From: Paraspadella gotoi
Taxonomy: Eukaryota; Chaetognatha
Length of the DNA: 64,000 nucleotides
Assembly: GCA_051294375.1 (NCBI GenBank)
Contig: CM119270.1
Span: 4,534,152-4,598,151, forward strand
Direction: 5' to 3'
Shown here: positions 26,785-38,979 of the stretch, piece after piece
Position numbering within the stretch: position 1 is the first letter of the stretch
How the letters are laid out: each line of letters begins with the position of its first letter
Made by a program: the position numbers and the translations under genes
Notes under the pieces: generated by a model
Seen by the model: the letters and a program-made list of their open reading frames with translations, nothing else
The model's database searches: none
Told to the model about the DNA's origin: nothing

Positions 26785-29174
26785 TCAAGGGCCGAACACG
26801 TAGAAACTCCCCTTGTAGTCGGACCAGACGCAGGAGGCCTCAGAGACGGGAACCACGCGCACCGAATGTTTCTGAGGAGGGGGGGGGTCGAAGGAGGGTT
26901 AGGAGGGGGGCGTGAGGGGGGTAAGGAGGGGGGGTCGAGTGGGGAGAAGGGGGTTCATTGATTTTTACATCCAGTTTAAAAAAATCAATAAATCACCCCA
27001 TCGATAGGGAGAGCCAACCGCTCTGTGGGGAAATGATAACCGAGGCTGTTAAACTTGAAGAGTCTTTATCTAAATCTTGTAGAGTAGCTTCTCCATCATC
27101 CACCTCGTCACAACCGATCCTTTCTCCATCATCCAATCCATTAATCCCTTCTCCATCATCCACCCCATCACCTGGAGATGAATCCGTCTCTCGTCAGGGT
27201 CGGCTTCCAACAGAGCGGAATGTCGTTGGACCAACTCCTGTGACATGACGCTGACGCTGTCTTCAATCCAGAATGTGATGGGATTTACCTGGCAGGCGGA
27301 CATGACATGACATGACTTAAAATATGGAAAAAAGGGTCCTTTAAACAAAAAATAAGACGCTAGAAAACTGGGGACAGATTTATAAATATACATTTCTTAA
27401 CGTTTTTTTTTACAATAAAAATTGTTTTTCTCAACTTACCCTAGGTCCTGTTTCTTCCCACATATATTCCCCAGCTGCTTCTTTAATACTCGTGGCGGGC
27501 ATGTCCATATGCTTATCCACCCAGTCAGACTTGTGCACTTTCCTTCGAGTTAGGGTCAGGGTAGAACGAGGGTTAGTCAATACGTCAACCATATTAATCG
27601 ATCGATCGATCGATCGACTCACCAGGTGACTGTGAGTTTCATGTAGTGCTTGAGTTGCCCTTTCCCGTTGCAGTTATCACAACTGACTGTCCCATTCCCT
27701 TTACATCGATTGCAACTGAGGAAAGAGATGAAAGAGACATCAGCGTTTAAGTAAGTTCGTTGAGAAAAGTAGGGGAAACTTACTTTTTTCTTCCAAGCCC
27801 ATGACACTTCATGCACATTTGGCCAACCTACAAAATTCTAGAAAGATGAATATAGTTGATTTGAGTGAGCGACATTACAAATGGTTTCTCTCTCTGTCTC
27901 TGTCTCTCTCTCTATCTCTCTCTCTGTACCACTGACCTGATAGGCGGTTAGGGACCGACGCAAGCGTGAGTGGCTCATAGTCATCTCTCCCCCTTCGGGA
28001 TTCATTCGTTTTCGCGACCGTCTGCCTGCCCATCCCATTCGTCCAAGCCCATCGCACCAGCGGCACATGACCTTAAGGGGATCCATTATATTTGAGTTTA
28101 GTTCATTATATGGATTCTTTAATTGTTTTTTTTTTCTTCTGAAAGATTAAACAAAGCAAACAAATAATTGCGGGACTGGTTTCAAAAAAATTACTACGTA
28201 GTATTAAAAAAATTAATACGTAGTATCAAAGCGAATCTAAAAATTTAGAAAAAAAGTAAAGCAATTTCGTCCACGTTGAATAATATTGAATTTTTCATAG
28301 GTTGATTTGATTATTAGGAACTTTATTTATTGACTTAATATTTAGATTTACTTTATCACATAAGCTTATCAATCCACCACGCTTGGACGACAAGATTCTC
28401 TCTCGTCTTACTTACCTTTTTCTTACCATGGCACCTTCCACATTCAACTTGTCCTTTCTTGCAACCAGCTTTGTCACATATCTGTCGAAAAGAAAGCAAG
28501 TAGGAACAGTAACAAATTCTAACAGCAACAATATCGTTATTCACATTAAAAAAAGACCTTTTCTTATAACCCCCCCCCCCGCGCGGCCAAACCCAAACCC
28601 CCCCTCCGACTGACCGTCACGTAAGCCGTGTGGGGCACCTCGACGTCCTTGGAGCCGCTTTTGAAGGCTCTCGGCGGCCGAACGTCGATCTCCCAAATTT
28701 CCGGCACCAGATTGTTTCGGTTGTCGCCGACGAATCGGCAACCCTGAGAAAGTCGGGGGTAGAAAAGGAGAAGAGAACTTGTAGTGATAAACATGCATAA
28801 ATGAGTTGACATCTATATACAAACTTTTATTTGAGGTTTTGTTATCAAATTTTTAGATCAAAATATGTCATGTCACGTCTTATCATGTCACACTTGTCAT
28901 AACGTGAGAGACTAGAGTCTTACCTTGAAGGGAACTGTGACCCATTCGGTCTTTCTCGATTCTGTCATTGTCCACAATTCGTACTGAGAGGGAAAATGAG
29001 TAAATCAATAAATTTAATTGAATTTAACAAAAAAAGAAGATTTTCTTAATGTTTTAAATGACATAGTGTCCTTTATGTATCTCTCTCTCTCTCTCTATCT
29101 CTCATGTGGTTAAATTTTCACATTTTGAGCATAATAAATCAACATCAAATCAAATCAACCTCTCTCTTTCTCTC

Positions 29175-29244
<70 letters not shown>

Positions 29245-29519
29245 CTCGCTCTCTAAAAAAAAAATATATTTTTGTAACCTTTTATAAACTTTTTTCCGTT
29301 CGAATTTTCAACCCGAATTGACTATCGGCAGTCGGAAAAAATGATCAAAACATACAAAGACATTCTTTGAAAAGGATACTGACCACAAATACCCCGCTGC
29401 ATTTAACTTCAGTGATACTGAGGTTTTCTGCAGCGGTCCGCCCGTAGCAACGCTTCGACATGACGTGATGAATGAGCGCCTCCCTCGCCTCCTCCTCGGA
29501 GAGTTGGGGCAGGATGCGC
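26785..29519 (-). CDS. SSUH2: SSUH2-family protein, ten exons, 5' end missing
   Basis: SSUH2 proteins carry a DnaJ-like cysteine-rich zinc-binding core; the vertebrate gene is linked to tooth development, and the biochemical role is unclear. Exons in transcript order: 29384-29519, 28924-28983, 28615-28743, 28416-28481, 27937-28071, 27784-27827, 27623-27715, 27440-27542, 27172-27288, 26785-26871. All nine junctions keep phase with GT..AG, giving 322 residues. In order: LPQLSEEEAREAL start, YELWTMTESRKTEW, a VPHTAYVT segment, then CxxxxC/CxxC pairs (CGRCHGKK, CRWCDGLG, CMKCHGLG, CNRCKGNGTVSCDNCNGKG), LTVTW, a helical part, and HSVRVVPVSEA near the end. The middle exon adds a 35-residue basic loop between cysteine pairs. 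The N-terminal part lies beyond the 25-N gap at 29540. The stop at 26785-26787 comes early; remnants of the usual tail follow it. Introns are short (about 60-450 bp). Confidence 0.93.
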
Positions 29520-29539
29520 CTGGGAGATTGGGGATTGGG

Positions 29540-29564
29540 NNNNNNNNNNNNNNNNNNNNNNNNN
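29540..29564. other. 25-N gap upstream of the first visible SSUH2 exon
   Basis: Twenty-five unknown bases inside the SSUH2 gene, in the intron 5' of the exon at 29384-29519. No flanking duplication is obvious here. The N-terminal SSUH2 exons should lie beyond it on the - strand, but none is recognisable up to 33.9 kb. Confidence 0.95.
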
Positions 29565-29844
29565 GATTATTTCCTCCATCAAGTTATCAAGTCGCTTTTA
29601 TCAATAATTTTCATTAACCGAGAAATCAAATCATTATAGACGTTAAATCTTAGAGGGTAAAATGGTTACGACCCATTTTTTTCACTCCAGAAATGTTTAA
29701 TTACACCGAAAATAAAATTTGTAAAAGAACTTTTTTTCTTTTATTTGGTTTCCGACTTTCTCTCTGTTATCACTTCTTGCACTCTACATTCTTTTTTCCT
29801 GCTCAATTTTTTTCTTTATCCAATCTCATTCCTCTCTTATTTTT

Positions 29845-29880
<36 letters not shown>

Positions 29881-31078
29881 GTCTTCTCTCTCTCTCTCTC
29901 TCTCTCTGCCCTCTCTTCTTGATCCCATCTCTCCCATCAACAAGCCTAAATCTATGAACCCATTTTTCCGTTGTTTAACTTGGGTTTGAGCGTCCTCTCC
30001 TCTGGCCAACGCCTCTCTACTCTCTTCCTCTCTCTTCTCTGTCTCTTCTCTCTCTCTCTCTCTCCTGAATAGTTCGACACCATTTCTCGCACTGAAGTTT
30101 ATTCAATTTTTTTTCTTTAATTGATTTTGTGATTCTGTCATTTTGTGTGTTATTCAGTGAATAAAAAAAAACCTCGGAACTAAGATTGATGACCGCGTGA
30201 AAACTTTTCAGAGACGAGACGACGACGACGACGACGACGACGACAGAAGACGAACAAAATCGCTGATTTTTCTTAAATTCAACTGATTTCCCTCTTAATT
30301 ACATGAAAATTGGGCAGCCAATATAACTAACACAATTATCCATTCATTAAATAAATAAGCTATCTTGTTTCATTGTTGCAGAGTGTTCATGTTCAATGTT
30401 AAGACTTTGGACAGGCTATAGTCGGCCTCCTTCTCTATTATCATCTCCAAAAGAACCGAACAATAAAATGAGTTTTAAATTGATTTAAGAACTGGTTTCA
30501 AATGTACAAGTCTTAGAATCCTTATTTAGTATTTTTTAAGTATTATTTATCAATATCTTTGTAGAAACTACATATTTCTTATACAAATAAGAATTCATTA
30601 AATCCATTCGTTAATTCCTGTAAAATTGATATAAATCTTCCATTCTTCAATAAGACCTCTAAGTTCTATTTTCTTTCTCATTTTCAATTGAATTTCTTTG
30701 TAAATTAATTTATCGGTTCATTCAAATGTCCGTGACTTTGCATCTTTGTCCTCCAATTTAAAAGTATCATAGGATTTTGCTTTTTAAATTTAAAATTAAA
30801 AGTTTTAAATGGATGCGCCCGTTTTTCTTAATTGAAGGTTTCTCGTTTGTATATCATATTACGGTATATTAGTCAAAAAAGGAAATATTATTATGTAATA
30901 GAGAATAAAAGAGATATTAAGAATGACGATTGTATTAAGGGACGTGCTTGGTACGAATGTACGAATCTGAGAAAGAAAACTTTTTTTCTTCGAAAAAAAA
31001 GTGAAGTTCCCGGCCAGATTTCATCTTGCACAAATCACTTCGGAGAGTCGTGCGGCATATGGGGTGTGAATACGAGAG

Positions 31079-31171
<93 letters not shown>

Positions 31172-32473
31172 CGAGATGTGAAATGCGTTTTGTTTTCGCG
31201 ATAATTGAGTCCAGCTTTGATTTTTTGAAGGCAAAAAACTTGAGTAGTTTCGTCTGGGGATTATCATCATCATCAATCATAATCATCATCAATCGTAGTC
31301 GTGATTGTCGTCGTTGTCTTCGTCGTTAAATTAGTGATATAATCAATTAATCATGAATGTACTTCATCATCAATTATCTTTATCTTATCATTTAATCTTT
31401 TCGCGTTTTTCCTCACGAAAGATTAATCCAAATTCAGTGAGTGAAGAACGAGTGAAGCTTCGGATTACACTGGGAGGCTTCCACTGATTTACGATATACC
31501 GAGCAGCATCGACGGATTCATTAAACTCACATCGCACGATTCAACTACTCACTTCACTCTTGATACGATGATGTGATATATAAAAAATTATTGATAAATT
31601 GAGCTAATAATACAATTGCTTCTGTAACAAAGAAATGAATTATTTTTTTAGGTTTTATGTACGTATTTAACTAGCTTTCGGAGATTTTTTATTTAAAAGT
31701 TATATTTTAAGAAGCGAATGGGTTGAGGAATGAGAAAATGTCCAACTATAAACAAATTTAAGTTTTAAATAGTTTTTTCAAAAATTACGCGAAAAAACCG
31801 CCTCTTTTTTATCGTTGGATTGTAAACTTTCCATATTTAGTGTTTTTCAGAAACTCGAGGCTCGCGAATAAAAACAAAGTCATAAAATGAGAAAAAAATT
31901 TTGGAGAAACAATTTGAAGATTTAACAATAAAAGATCATTTTAAAGGATAAATGATATTGGAAGAATAGAAAATACCTAAATTTACAAGGAATAAACGGA
32001 AAAGTGATACTGTGGCAAGTGGTCACTCTAAAAATGAGAAAAGTTTACGACAGGTCAAAGATATTTCTCACTCTCTCTGTCTCTCGTCTTATTTTTTTCT
32101 CCCCTTTTCCTCCCACGTTAATCATCATCTTTGTTCTCTCTCTCTCTTCTCTCATCTCTCTCATCTCTCTCTTCTGTCTCTCTCTCTCTCTCTCCTCTCT
32201 GCTTCCTTCATTTTTTCTCCTCCTATTCTCTTGTTTATCCTGGGAATAATTAGATAAGGTCGAGGTCCAGGCGGGTGAGATTAAAGTGGTTTCTCTCTTC
32301 GTCTCTCGTCTCTCTCTCGTCTCGTCTCTCTCTCTCTCTCATCTCTCTCTTCGTGTCTGGCTCTTGTCTCCTAACGACGTATCTGCCTTAAGGCATCTTT
32401 CCTTTTGGCATCTCCCAATCGGCATCTTGCTCTGGCATCATGTCGCTACAACGAAGATTTCGCAGTTTTGGAG

Positions 32474-32508
32474 GTCAAAGTGATCAAAGTGATCACAGTG
32501 GATCAAAG
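32474..32508 (+). promoter_or_regulatory. Clustered TCF/LEF-like motifs
   Basis: GTCAAAG at 32474-32480 and ATCAAAG at 32483-32489 and 32502-32508 lie within 35 bp, with a related GATCACAG between them. ATCAAAG is the core recognised by TCF/LEF factors. The cluster may also simply be a short degenerate tandem repeat of GATCAAAGT. Confidence 0.3.
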
Positions 32509-32796
32509 TACAGTTTAAAAACACAATACATATTACTAAATACCTTAGGGAGGTGTCCTTTATACGAATTGTTTATACAATATTTTATACTTCATTGATG
32601 GATGATCTGGGCGCAAACACTAATTAAAAATTCGTACTTTTCAATTTTTGTTTGATCCTTTTTTTTTTCTCTCTTTAATCGCAAACAAAATGTCAATTGT
32701 TCATTTGTCTTTTTTTTTTCTCGGAACCAAAATCCGAATGTTCTGTTTTAAGTCTCTCGTCGAGAGATCGACAATGTGGAATAAGTGATTCGATAT

Positions 32797-32854
<58 letters not shown>

Positions 32855-32855
32855 G

Positions 32856-33050
32856 CGTCCTCGGTGGCCTGAGGGTTTTTCTAAAACCCCGACTGGGAAT
32901 GAGGACCTGATCTGGACCCGAACCCGGGACCCGCACGCCGGCGCCACCCCGAAATCGGGCGTCGGACCTTGGCCGCGCCCCGAGTCCTGACCTCAGAAAT
33001 GAGAGCTTTACACCGCCTCTCATTTTACCATTTTCTGGACACCAGGGGGA
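32856..33050 (-). mobile_element. GC-rich SINE-like block with B-box-like motif
   Basis: In an AT-rich background, this block read on the - strand contains GGGTTCGGGTCC (32914-32925), close to a Pol III B box (GGTTCGANNCC), and is bordered by a GA tract. No A box is clear. The open - strand frame through it contains no family motif. SINE identity is a guess from composition and the B-box-like motif. Confidence 0.3.
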
Positions 33051-33988
33051 AGAAGAAGGGGGGAGGAGGAAGAGGAGGAGGAGTTTAGGAAAAAGATTCG
33101 CCCTAGATTTGGAAGTGAATCTGGGGGCTGATCTTCCCGCGAATTTCAAAGTCGCGCAACTAAAACGAATCACACCCTTTAATAATCGGGTCAATCATTT
33201 CGGAGAGATACATTCGGAGCCTAAACCACCAAGCCTGTCCAAAGTTAGGGGCAGGATAGCTATTTATTAAAATGAATGGATAATTCGACGTGTCGATAAA
33301 GGCTTTAAATAATGTTGTTCTTTTTTGGGGTTAACTCGTCTGTCTTTTTAATGACCTTTTCAATAATTTTCATTTTTAATTTTTATTTTCTACTGTGACC
33401 CTTTAATATAGTTCATATTTATAGTTCATAGTAGTATAGTATTGAAATTGGTACACCATATAAAAATTTAAAAAAATAACACACATACGTAGTTCTTAAA
33501 TAACAGGAAACCGCTTGATTAAATGCTTCAGTAAACCGGCCGTTTTTACAACATTACAATGAATTAGATATTTCAGTAACAGCAAAGTTGTCGCCAACTG
33601 AGCTTTTGGGATCGATTATTTTCTTTACATAACATACATTACATTACAGCAATACTGCCAGAGTCAAACTGTCTGTTGAGTTCTTAATTCAATTTTCAAG
33701 GTCTTTTTTTATGTTATTATCTTGTGAGAGGGATGAGGCCCTAAAAACCCAACATGGCCTGTCCAAAGGAAGGCAAGATACCGTAATCGAATAAATATTT
33801 TTTATATTGGTTTGTATCAATTTTGAATTTAACAATTCATTTACATTAAATTATCCTTTATCTCTCCTTCTTAATCTACCCAGAATTTGACTAGACTAAG
33901 CGACAGAAGTCCAGCACCCTCACCCACCTCACCTCCCCCCAATTTATACTCACCCTTCTTCTTCGGCTGGAACGACTCACCAACTTCC

Positions 33989-34227
33989 TCAACCCCTTGG
34001 CTGCTCCAGCTCCAGCTCGCCCTCTGACGAACGAATTGGCCCGAATCGCTCGCTGAATCGAGATCCCTCGCTTTCCGTCGCGCGACGAAGTCGGTCCAGT
34101 TGATCCTTGAGACGCGGATGAGTCGAAGCTCCGTCAAGTACATCGTCAATTCGGAGAGGCGTTTCAACGAAAGTTCTGAAGGGGGTGTTGCACGATGTTG
34201 ATAGGGAGATTCTATCTGTTTGTTTTT

Positions 34228-34326
<99 letters not shown>

Positions 34327-34903
34327 CGGTCGTGGATAGGTTTTTCTTCTTTTTTTTTTTTTTTTTTTTTGTTTTTTTTTTTTTTTTTTTTTTTCGTCAG
34401 CTCGTCCCATCCATTCCCAGTTCCCATCTCCTACCCATCCCCAATCTCCCATTTCCCCATCTCCCTACCCCGTCAACCCCAATCCCCAATCCCAAATCCC
34501 CAGATCCCGTAATTGGGTTTAATTATCGATCTTTCGCTTCTCTTTTTTTTCTTCTTCGCCTTCGAATATTTTTTTTCTTTTGAATTTCAATCGATTTTTT
34601 TTTTCTCATTTTTTTTTAGGAGGAAGGAAATACATGCGTAGCGAGTTTTGGGAATAGTTATTCTTTTTTTTTCAAATGCGAGATGAAGGGATTCGGAAAT
34701 GCTTAGAGGAAAAGTTTTTTTAGATTAACTCGCAAAATATCTTCGGATCGTCGAAGTAATGTTATGTTGTTTTTTTTTTTAAATAACTCTAATTATTTAA
34801 AAATAACTCGTGTTTAATAATATAATTATTGTTTGAAACAAACTTACTTGACGTTGTTAAATGCCATGTTCTCGAACGCCACCGACAAGCGCCGCACGAG
34901 CTT
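33989..34903 (-). CDS. C-terminal two exons of an unidentified gene
   Basis: Two - strand exons join in phase: 34848-34903 (acceptor TTTTCAG, donor AA|GTAAGT) and 33989-34175 (acceptor CCCCCTTCAG), ending at TGA 33989-33991. They encode about 80 residues, starting KLVRRLSVAFENMAFNNVK and continuing TFVETPLRIDDVLDG; the last part is charged (RLKDQLDRLRRATE) and ends in ELELEQPRG. G/C is frequent at third positions, as in the other genes. The intron carries a ~95-base T run and a second T-rich run. I do not recognise the family; the segment could be the helical tail of a trafficking or cytoskeletal protein. Upstream exons were not found between 34.9 and 40 kb. A competing frame through the second exon is open too, but it does not match the intron phase. 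Confidence 0.55.
34218..34404. repeat. Long poly(T) tracts
   Basis: About 95 consecutive T from 34232 to 34326, then a 20-base unique stretch and further T runs to about 34394. Polylysine or polyphenylalanine frames through this are artefacts. It lies in an intron of the - strand gene, where it reads as poly(A), compatible with an old retroposon tail. Confidence 0.85.
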
Positions 34904-35082
34904 CTGAAAATTTAATATAAAAAATGCAAATTTATATCAAACGTCCTTATATTTTCTTTTTTTTTAGTCTCTAAAGAGAAGAAATAATTATAATCTTATG
35001 AATTAATATTAACAAGAATATATATATATATTAGAAGTTTAAATTCGTCATCTTAAATTGTTTGATTGTGGTCCGGGATACC

Positions 35083-35148
<66 letters not shown>

Positions 35149-35636
35149 GTGACTCTGTCTCACCCATTTCCATTTCCCGCCATCTTCGTGATCGTGAATC
35201 GACGTCTTTTCTTCGCCACAAATTCCTTCTTTTTTCAATTGTTCAACGACCATAATTAGTTTTTAATGAAGCTTCTTATTTTCCTTAAGTTAAATATCGT
35301 TAAGTCATTTTAAAATCTCGTTTACGTCGCGCGAGATATTTACAACGAAATTATGTTTTTTTGTTAATTCTTAAAATTTTATTACGTATATCTGCGTATA
35401 TTTTTGTCACTATTTTTTTTTCATTATTTCTTCATGTAATCGGTCTCCTCTCCTCTCTCTCTCTCCTCTCCTCTCCTCTTCTCTCTCATCTATCTATCTC
35501 CTCTCTCTCTTCTCTCTCTCTTACAGTCCTCTCCTCTCTAATCGTCTCTGCTTCTCTCTCACCTTTCTTCCTCTCACAGTCACTCTAGCTCCCAAAAGTC
35601 ATTCTCTCTCTCCTCTTCTCACCTTCCTTCTCTCTC

Positions 35637-35671
<35 letters not shown>

Positions 35672-36587
35672 CTTTTTCTCAACTTTCTCTCACAAGCACT
35701 CTAACTCCCAAAGGCATCTCTCTCTCTCTCTCTCCTCTCTCTCCTCTCTCTCTCAATCTCTCTCTCTTCCCTCTCGTCTCTCTCTCTCTCTCTCTATCAA
35801 CCTCCGATGCCATCCCAAGAGCGATGGTGGGCGGCACGTTGGACCGATCGATTGAAAACTCAAGAGTGCCGAAAATCGGAGTCGGACTACAATTGGAAGG
35901 AAATTTGAAAGAGAAGTGAAGGAGAGTGGAAAATGTGTAAACCGAAGTGGAAATAGAAGTGGCATTCGAATACTGGAATGGAAGTCGGAAATAGAAGTGG
36001 AAATAAAAGTTCGAAATGAAACTCGGGAATGGCGAAGCTGGAAAATAGAAGTGTAAAATTAAAAACTGGAAATTTATGGAACTGGAAAAGGAACTGCAAA
36101 AGGAACAAGCGGTAAAGAATGATAGATGGATGATGGTAAAACTGGGAACTCGAAATGAAGTGGAATTTTTGAATGGAACTGGAAATTGAAACGGAATTGA
36201 AAATGGAACTGGTAATTATGATAGAAGTATGGTGAGCGGTAAAAACTGAAACTGGAAATTGAAATGGAATTTGAGAATGAGATAGGAAGAGGTTGAATTG
36301 GCAATGAATGATGAGATCGTATGAATGATGATAGATGTGATGATGATGATGAATGATGATGAATGATTGATGAGATATGATGATGATGATGGTGATGATG
36401 ATCGATAAGAAGACGATCACGAATTATGAGGGATTGATTTTGGATGAGTCTCCATCTTGCTCTCATATCGACAGAAGGGATTTTTTTTTCGTTCCTATTG
36501 GATCTTGAAAAGAGAGGAAGAAGAGAAGAAAGGAGAGAAGAGAGAGGAGAGAGAGAGAGAGGAGAGAGAGAGAGAAGAGAGAGAGAG

Positions 36588-36625
<38 letters not shown>

Positions 36626-38526
36626 GTAGAGAGACTAATTTATTTGTGATGATTCCGCGATTCCCAGCAGAGGAAAAAAGGAGACGAAAAAAGATGTTGA
36701 GGGAGAAATTATTATCGAATCCAACTTTAAAAAGATGGGTCCTTGGGTCGTTAATGACAGATGATGAGGAAAATCTGATGGGAATTGTGATAGATATGTG
36801 ATAAAGTTGTGATTGAATCGTCGTTTCATATCATTTGCTATTTGTGGACTTCTAAAGCGCGAGGGAGAATTTAACAAAAAAAATACAAGGAAATAGTTTG
36901 GATAGTTTTTCAATATTATATTATTATTATTATTATTATTATAATTATTATTATTATTATTATATTTACTAGTTAACGGACGTAAAAGACGTCAAAAAAT
37001 ATAAGTTAATCAAAGATGTGAATTTGAAGTCAAATAGTGATCCTAGGAGAGGCTAAGAGCGCCGAGCGGGCATAGCGCCAAAAAATCAGATCGGATTAAA
37101 GATTCGGTGACTGAGAAATAAAAAGAGAAGGAGAAGTGATAGGATTAATGTTATTAATAATAAATTATTAAATATTAGAAATAATTTCAGGCATTGAAAT
37201 AATAAATTGAGACCGTCACAAAATGAAACCAATAAAATAAATAAATATGAAATATATTGATTTAATATCACTTTGGTTTTGTCAAAAAGTTCTCTTTCAA
37301 AGCTCGGTCAAAAATGAAAAAAAAAACGATTCTTATGCTAGCAATTTAAACGATAAATATTTTCGGAAAGCACTTCATTTCATCGTTAATTCAGAGGTGA
37401 ATTGGTTTTTAATGTTTAATGTTAGGGATATTAGCCTTAGGAATTTGCTTAGGTATTAGCTTAAAGATATGTTAAATAGATCATTTAAATAAGGTAAGTG
37501 AATCTCGAACTTACCCAATCAAATCTTGCGACGTTTTGTTCCCATTTTCACTTAAAAAAAACTTCCTCTTCTTCTTCTTCTTCTCCTTCTTCTTCTTCTT
37601 TTTTCGACGTCGATGTCTTTTTGTTTTTCGCCGAAATCGTGTCTTTTGGGCGCCGACAGTTGGAGATGCTAACAACTTGCGACGAAATGCAACCAAAATG
37701 CGACGAAAAATGCGACCAAATGCGACGAAAGCTGGTCTCCTCCGATCTGTGGTCAGCTTGCGATTCTGGAAGAAAAGTGATCGAGTGGAAAGAGGCTCAA
37801 CGTATCTGATTCTTAATCTTATGACTCTTCGAGAGATAATCTTCCTCTGATTCCTGTACCAACTCTCATTTGTTCCTGTTCCATTGCCACTGTTTATTCG
37901 TTCCTGTTCCACGTCACCTTTCAATTGCTACTATTCTATCAATTCCAGTTCCATGCTGACTTTCAACGCTCCCTGTTCCATATCGACTTGCATCCGTTCC
38001 TCTTGTATGCCACCTTCCATTCCTTACTCTTGTCATGCCACTATGCCGCCTTTCTCCATGTCCATGCCACTCCTTAACCCTCACCTTTCCCTAAATATAT
38101 GCGTCGAATTTCCTGCAAGAATATTTTTCTGTTTCGTTGGCAGCGATTTTTTCCGCATTTTTTTTGTTTTGTTTTTTGTTGTTGTTGTTTTCTGTTGTTT
38201 TGTTTTTTCGAAAGCTGAACTCAGCCGGGGCGGACTTCCGAAGATGTGGATTTCAGGGGCGTCGAGATTTTAAACGTTTTGTTTTTTGTTTTGTTTCGGG
38301 AAAGGCTAAAAAGGAGAGGGTGGTGTGTATGATTTGATTGACCGATTGATACCCAAACTCTAAGTCTGAGTGATTGACCGACAAAATAAATATTTATTGA
38401 TTAAATGTTTTAGATAAGATTTGACTGATTGATTATGATTAAATTGGTTGATTGATCAATTGATTTTATGATTGATTGATTAATTGATTGATTGATTCAA
38501 TTTTTGATTTAATTTTTTCCTCGAAG
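34904..38526. other. Spacer dominated by CT/GA and ATT tracts
   Basis: A CT tract lies at 35083-35142, a long CT-rich region at about 35445-35800, a GA tract at about 36505-36625, and (ATT)n at about 36918-36962. Bases 35880-36320 form a run of GGAA-containing degenerate repeats (GGAAATTGAAATGGAA type, period roughly 15-20). Bases 37676-37730 carry short TGCGACGAAA repeats. No exon is supported. Confidence 0.5.
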
Positions 38527-38662
38527 GCACCTGTTCGATCGGCAAGGTCTCTCTCCAACTTCCGAAGAGAGAGAATCTCCGCGACCCTCGCCCCCTCTGA
38601 CGGGGGGGGGAGGCAGAAGCTCTCGGTTCTCTTCTCCGGATCCTCTTCTCTTGGATTTCTAA
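38527..38662 (+). CDS. Possible terminal coding exon, isolated
   Basis: After an acceptor-like TTTTTTCCTCGAAG, one base completes a codon, and then 44 codons run to TAA at 38660-38662. The peptide starts HLFDRQGLSPTSEERESP and is Ser/Pro/Gly-rich with a SPDPLLLDF end, like a disordered protein tail. No upstream partner exon was found, and the reverse strand has a comparable open frame. Treat as a weak candidate. Confidence 0.25.
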
Positions 38663-38948
38663 GAAATAGGGGAGGGAGATGGAGTTTCTTGTCTCGTGGG
38701 GTCGGAATGTCCTCCTGTCAGGTTCTGTGGGAGCCAACGGAATGAGAATGTTTGGTCGGAGACGAAGCGAGGTCCCGGATGTTTAAATACGGATCGACGT
38801 TGTCCGTATATGATTAAAATCTTTGTTATATATCGATCGAGTCCGACCCGGGATATGAAAGTGGATTGGCTTATGATGGAGCTTTTTCTTTATTTTAATT
38901 TCGCAGAGATGATTGAGGGTTTCATGGGACGCGGCTGTGTGGGCGGAT

Positions 38949-38979
<31 letters not shown>

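Larger units (their letters stand above)
29565..33988. other. Non-coding stretch with GA/CT tracts and a GC-rich SINE-like block
   Basis: No exon is supported. CT tracts lie at about 29849-29910, 30040-30065, 32130-32195 and 32295-32350; GA tracts at about 31084-31172 and 32800-32855; (GAC)n at about 30217-30243. GATCAAAG-type motifs cluster at 32474-32508 and a GC-rich block lies at about 32856-33050. The 5' exons of SSUH2 are expected here but were not found. Confidence 0.5.

Noticed and set aside
33871-34452. 193-residue lysine-rich open frame on the - strand
   Set aside because: It is produced by the poly(T) tracts; only the phase-matched exon at 33989-34175 in another frame is supported.
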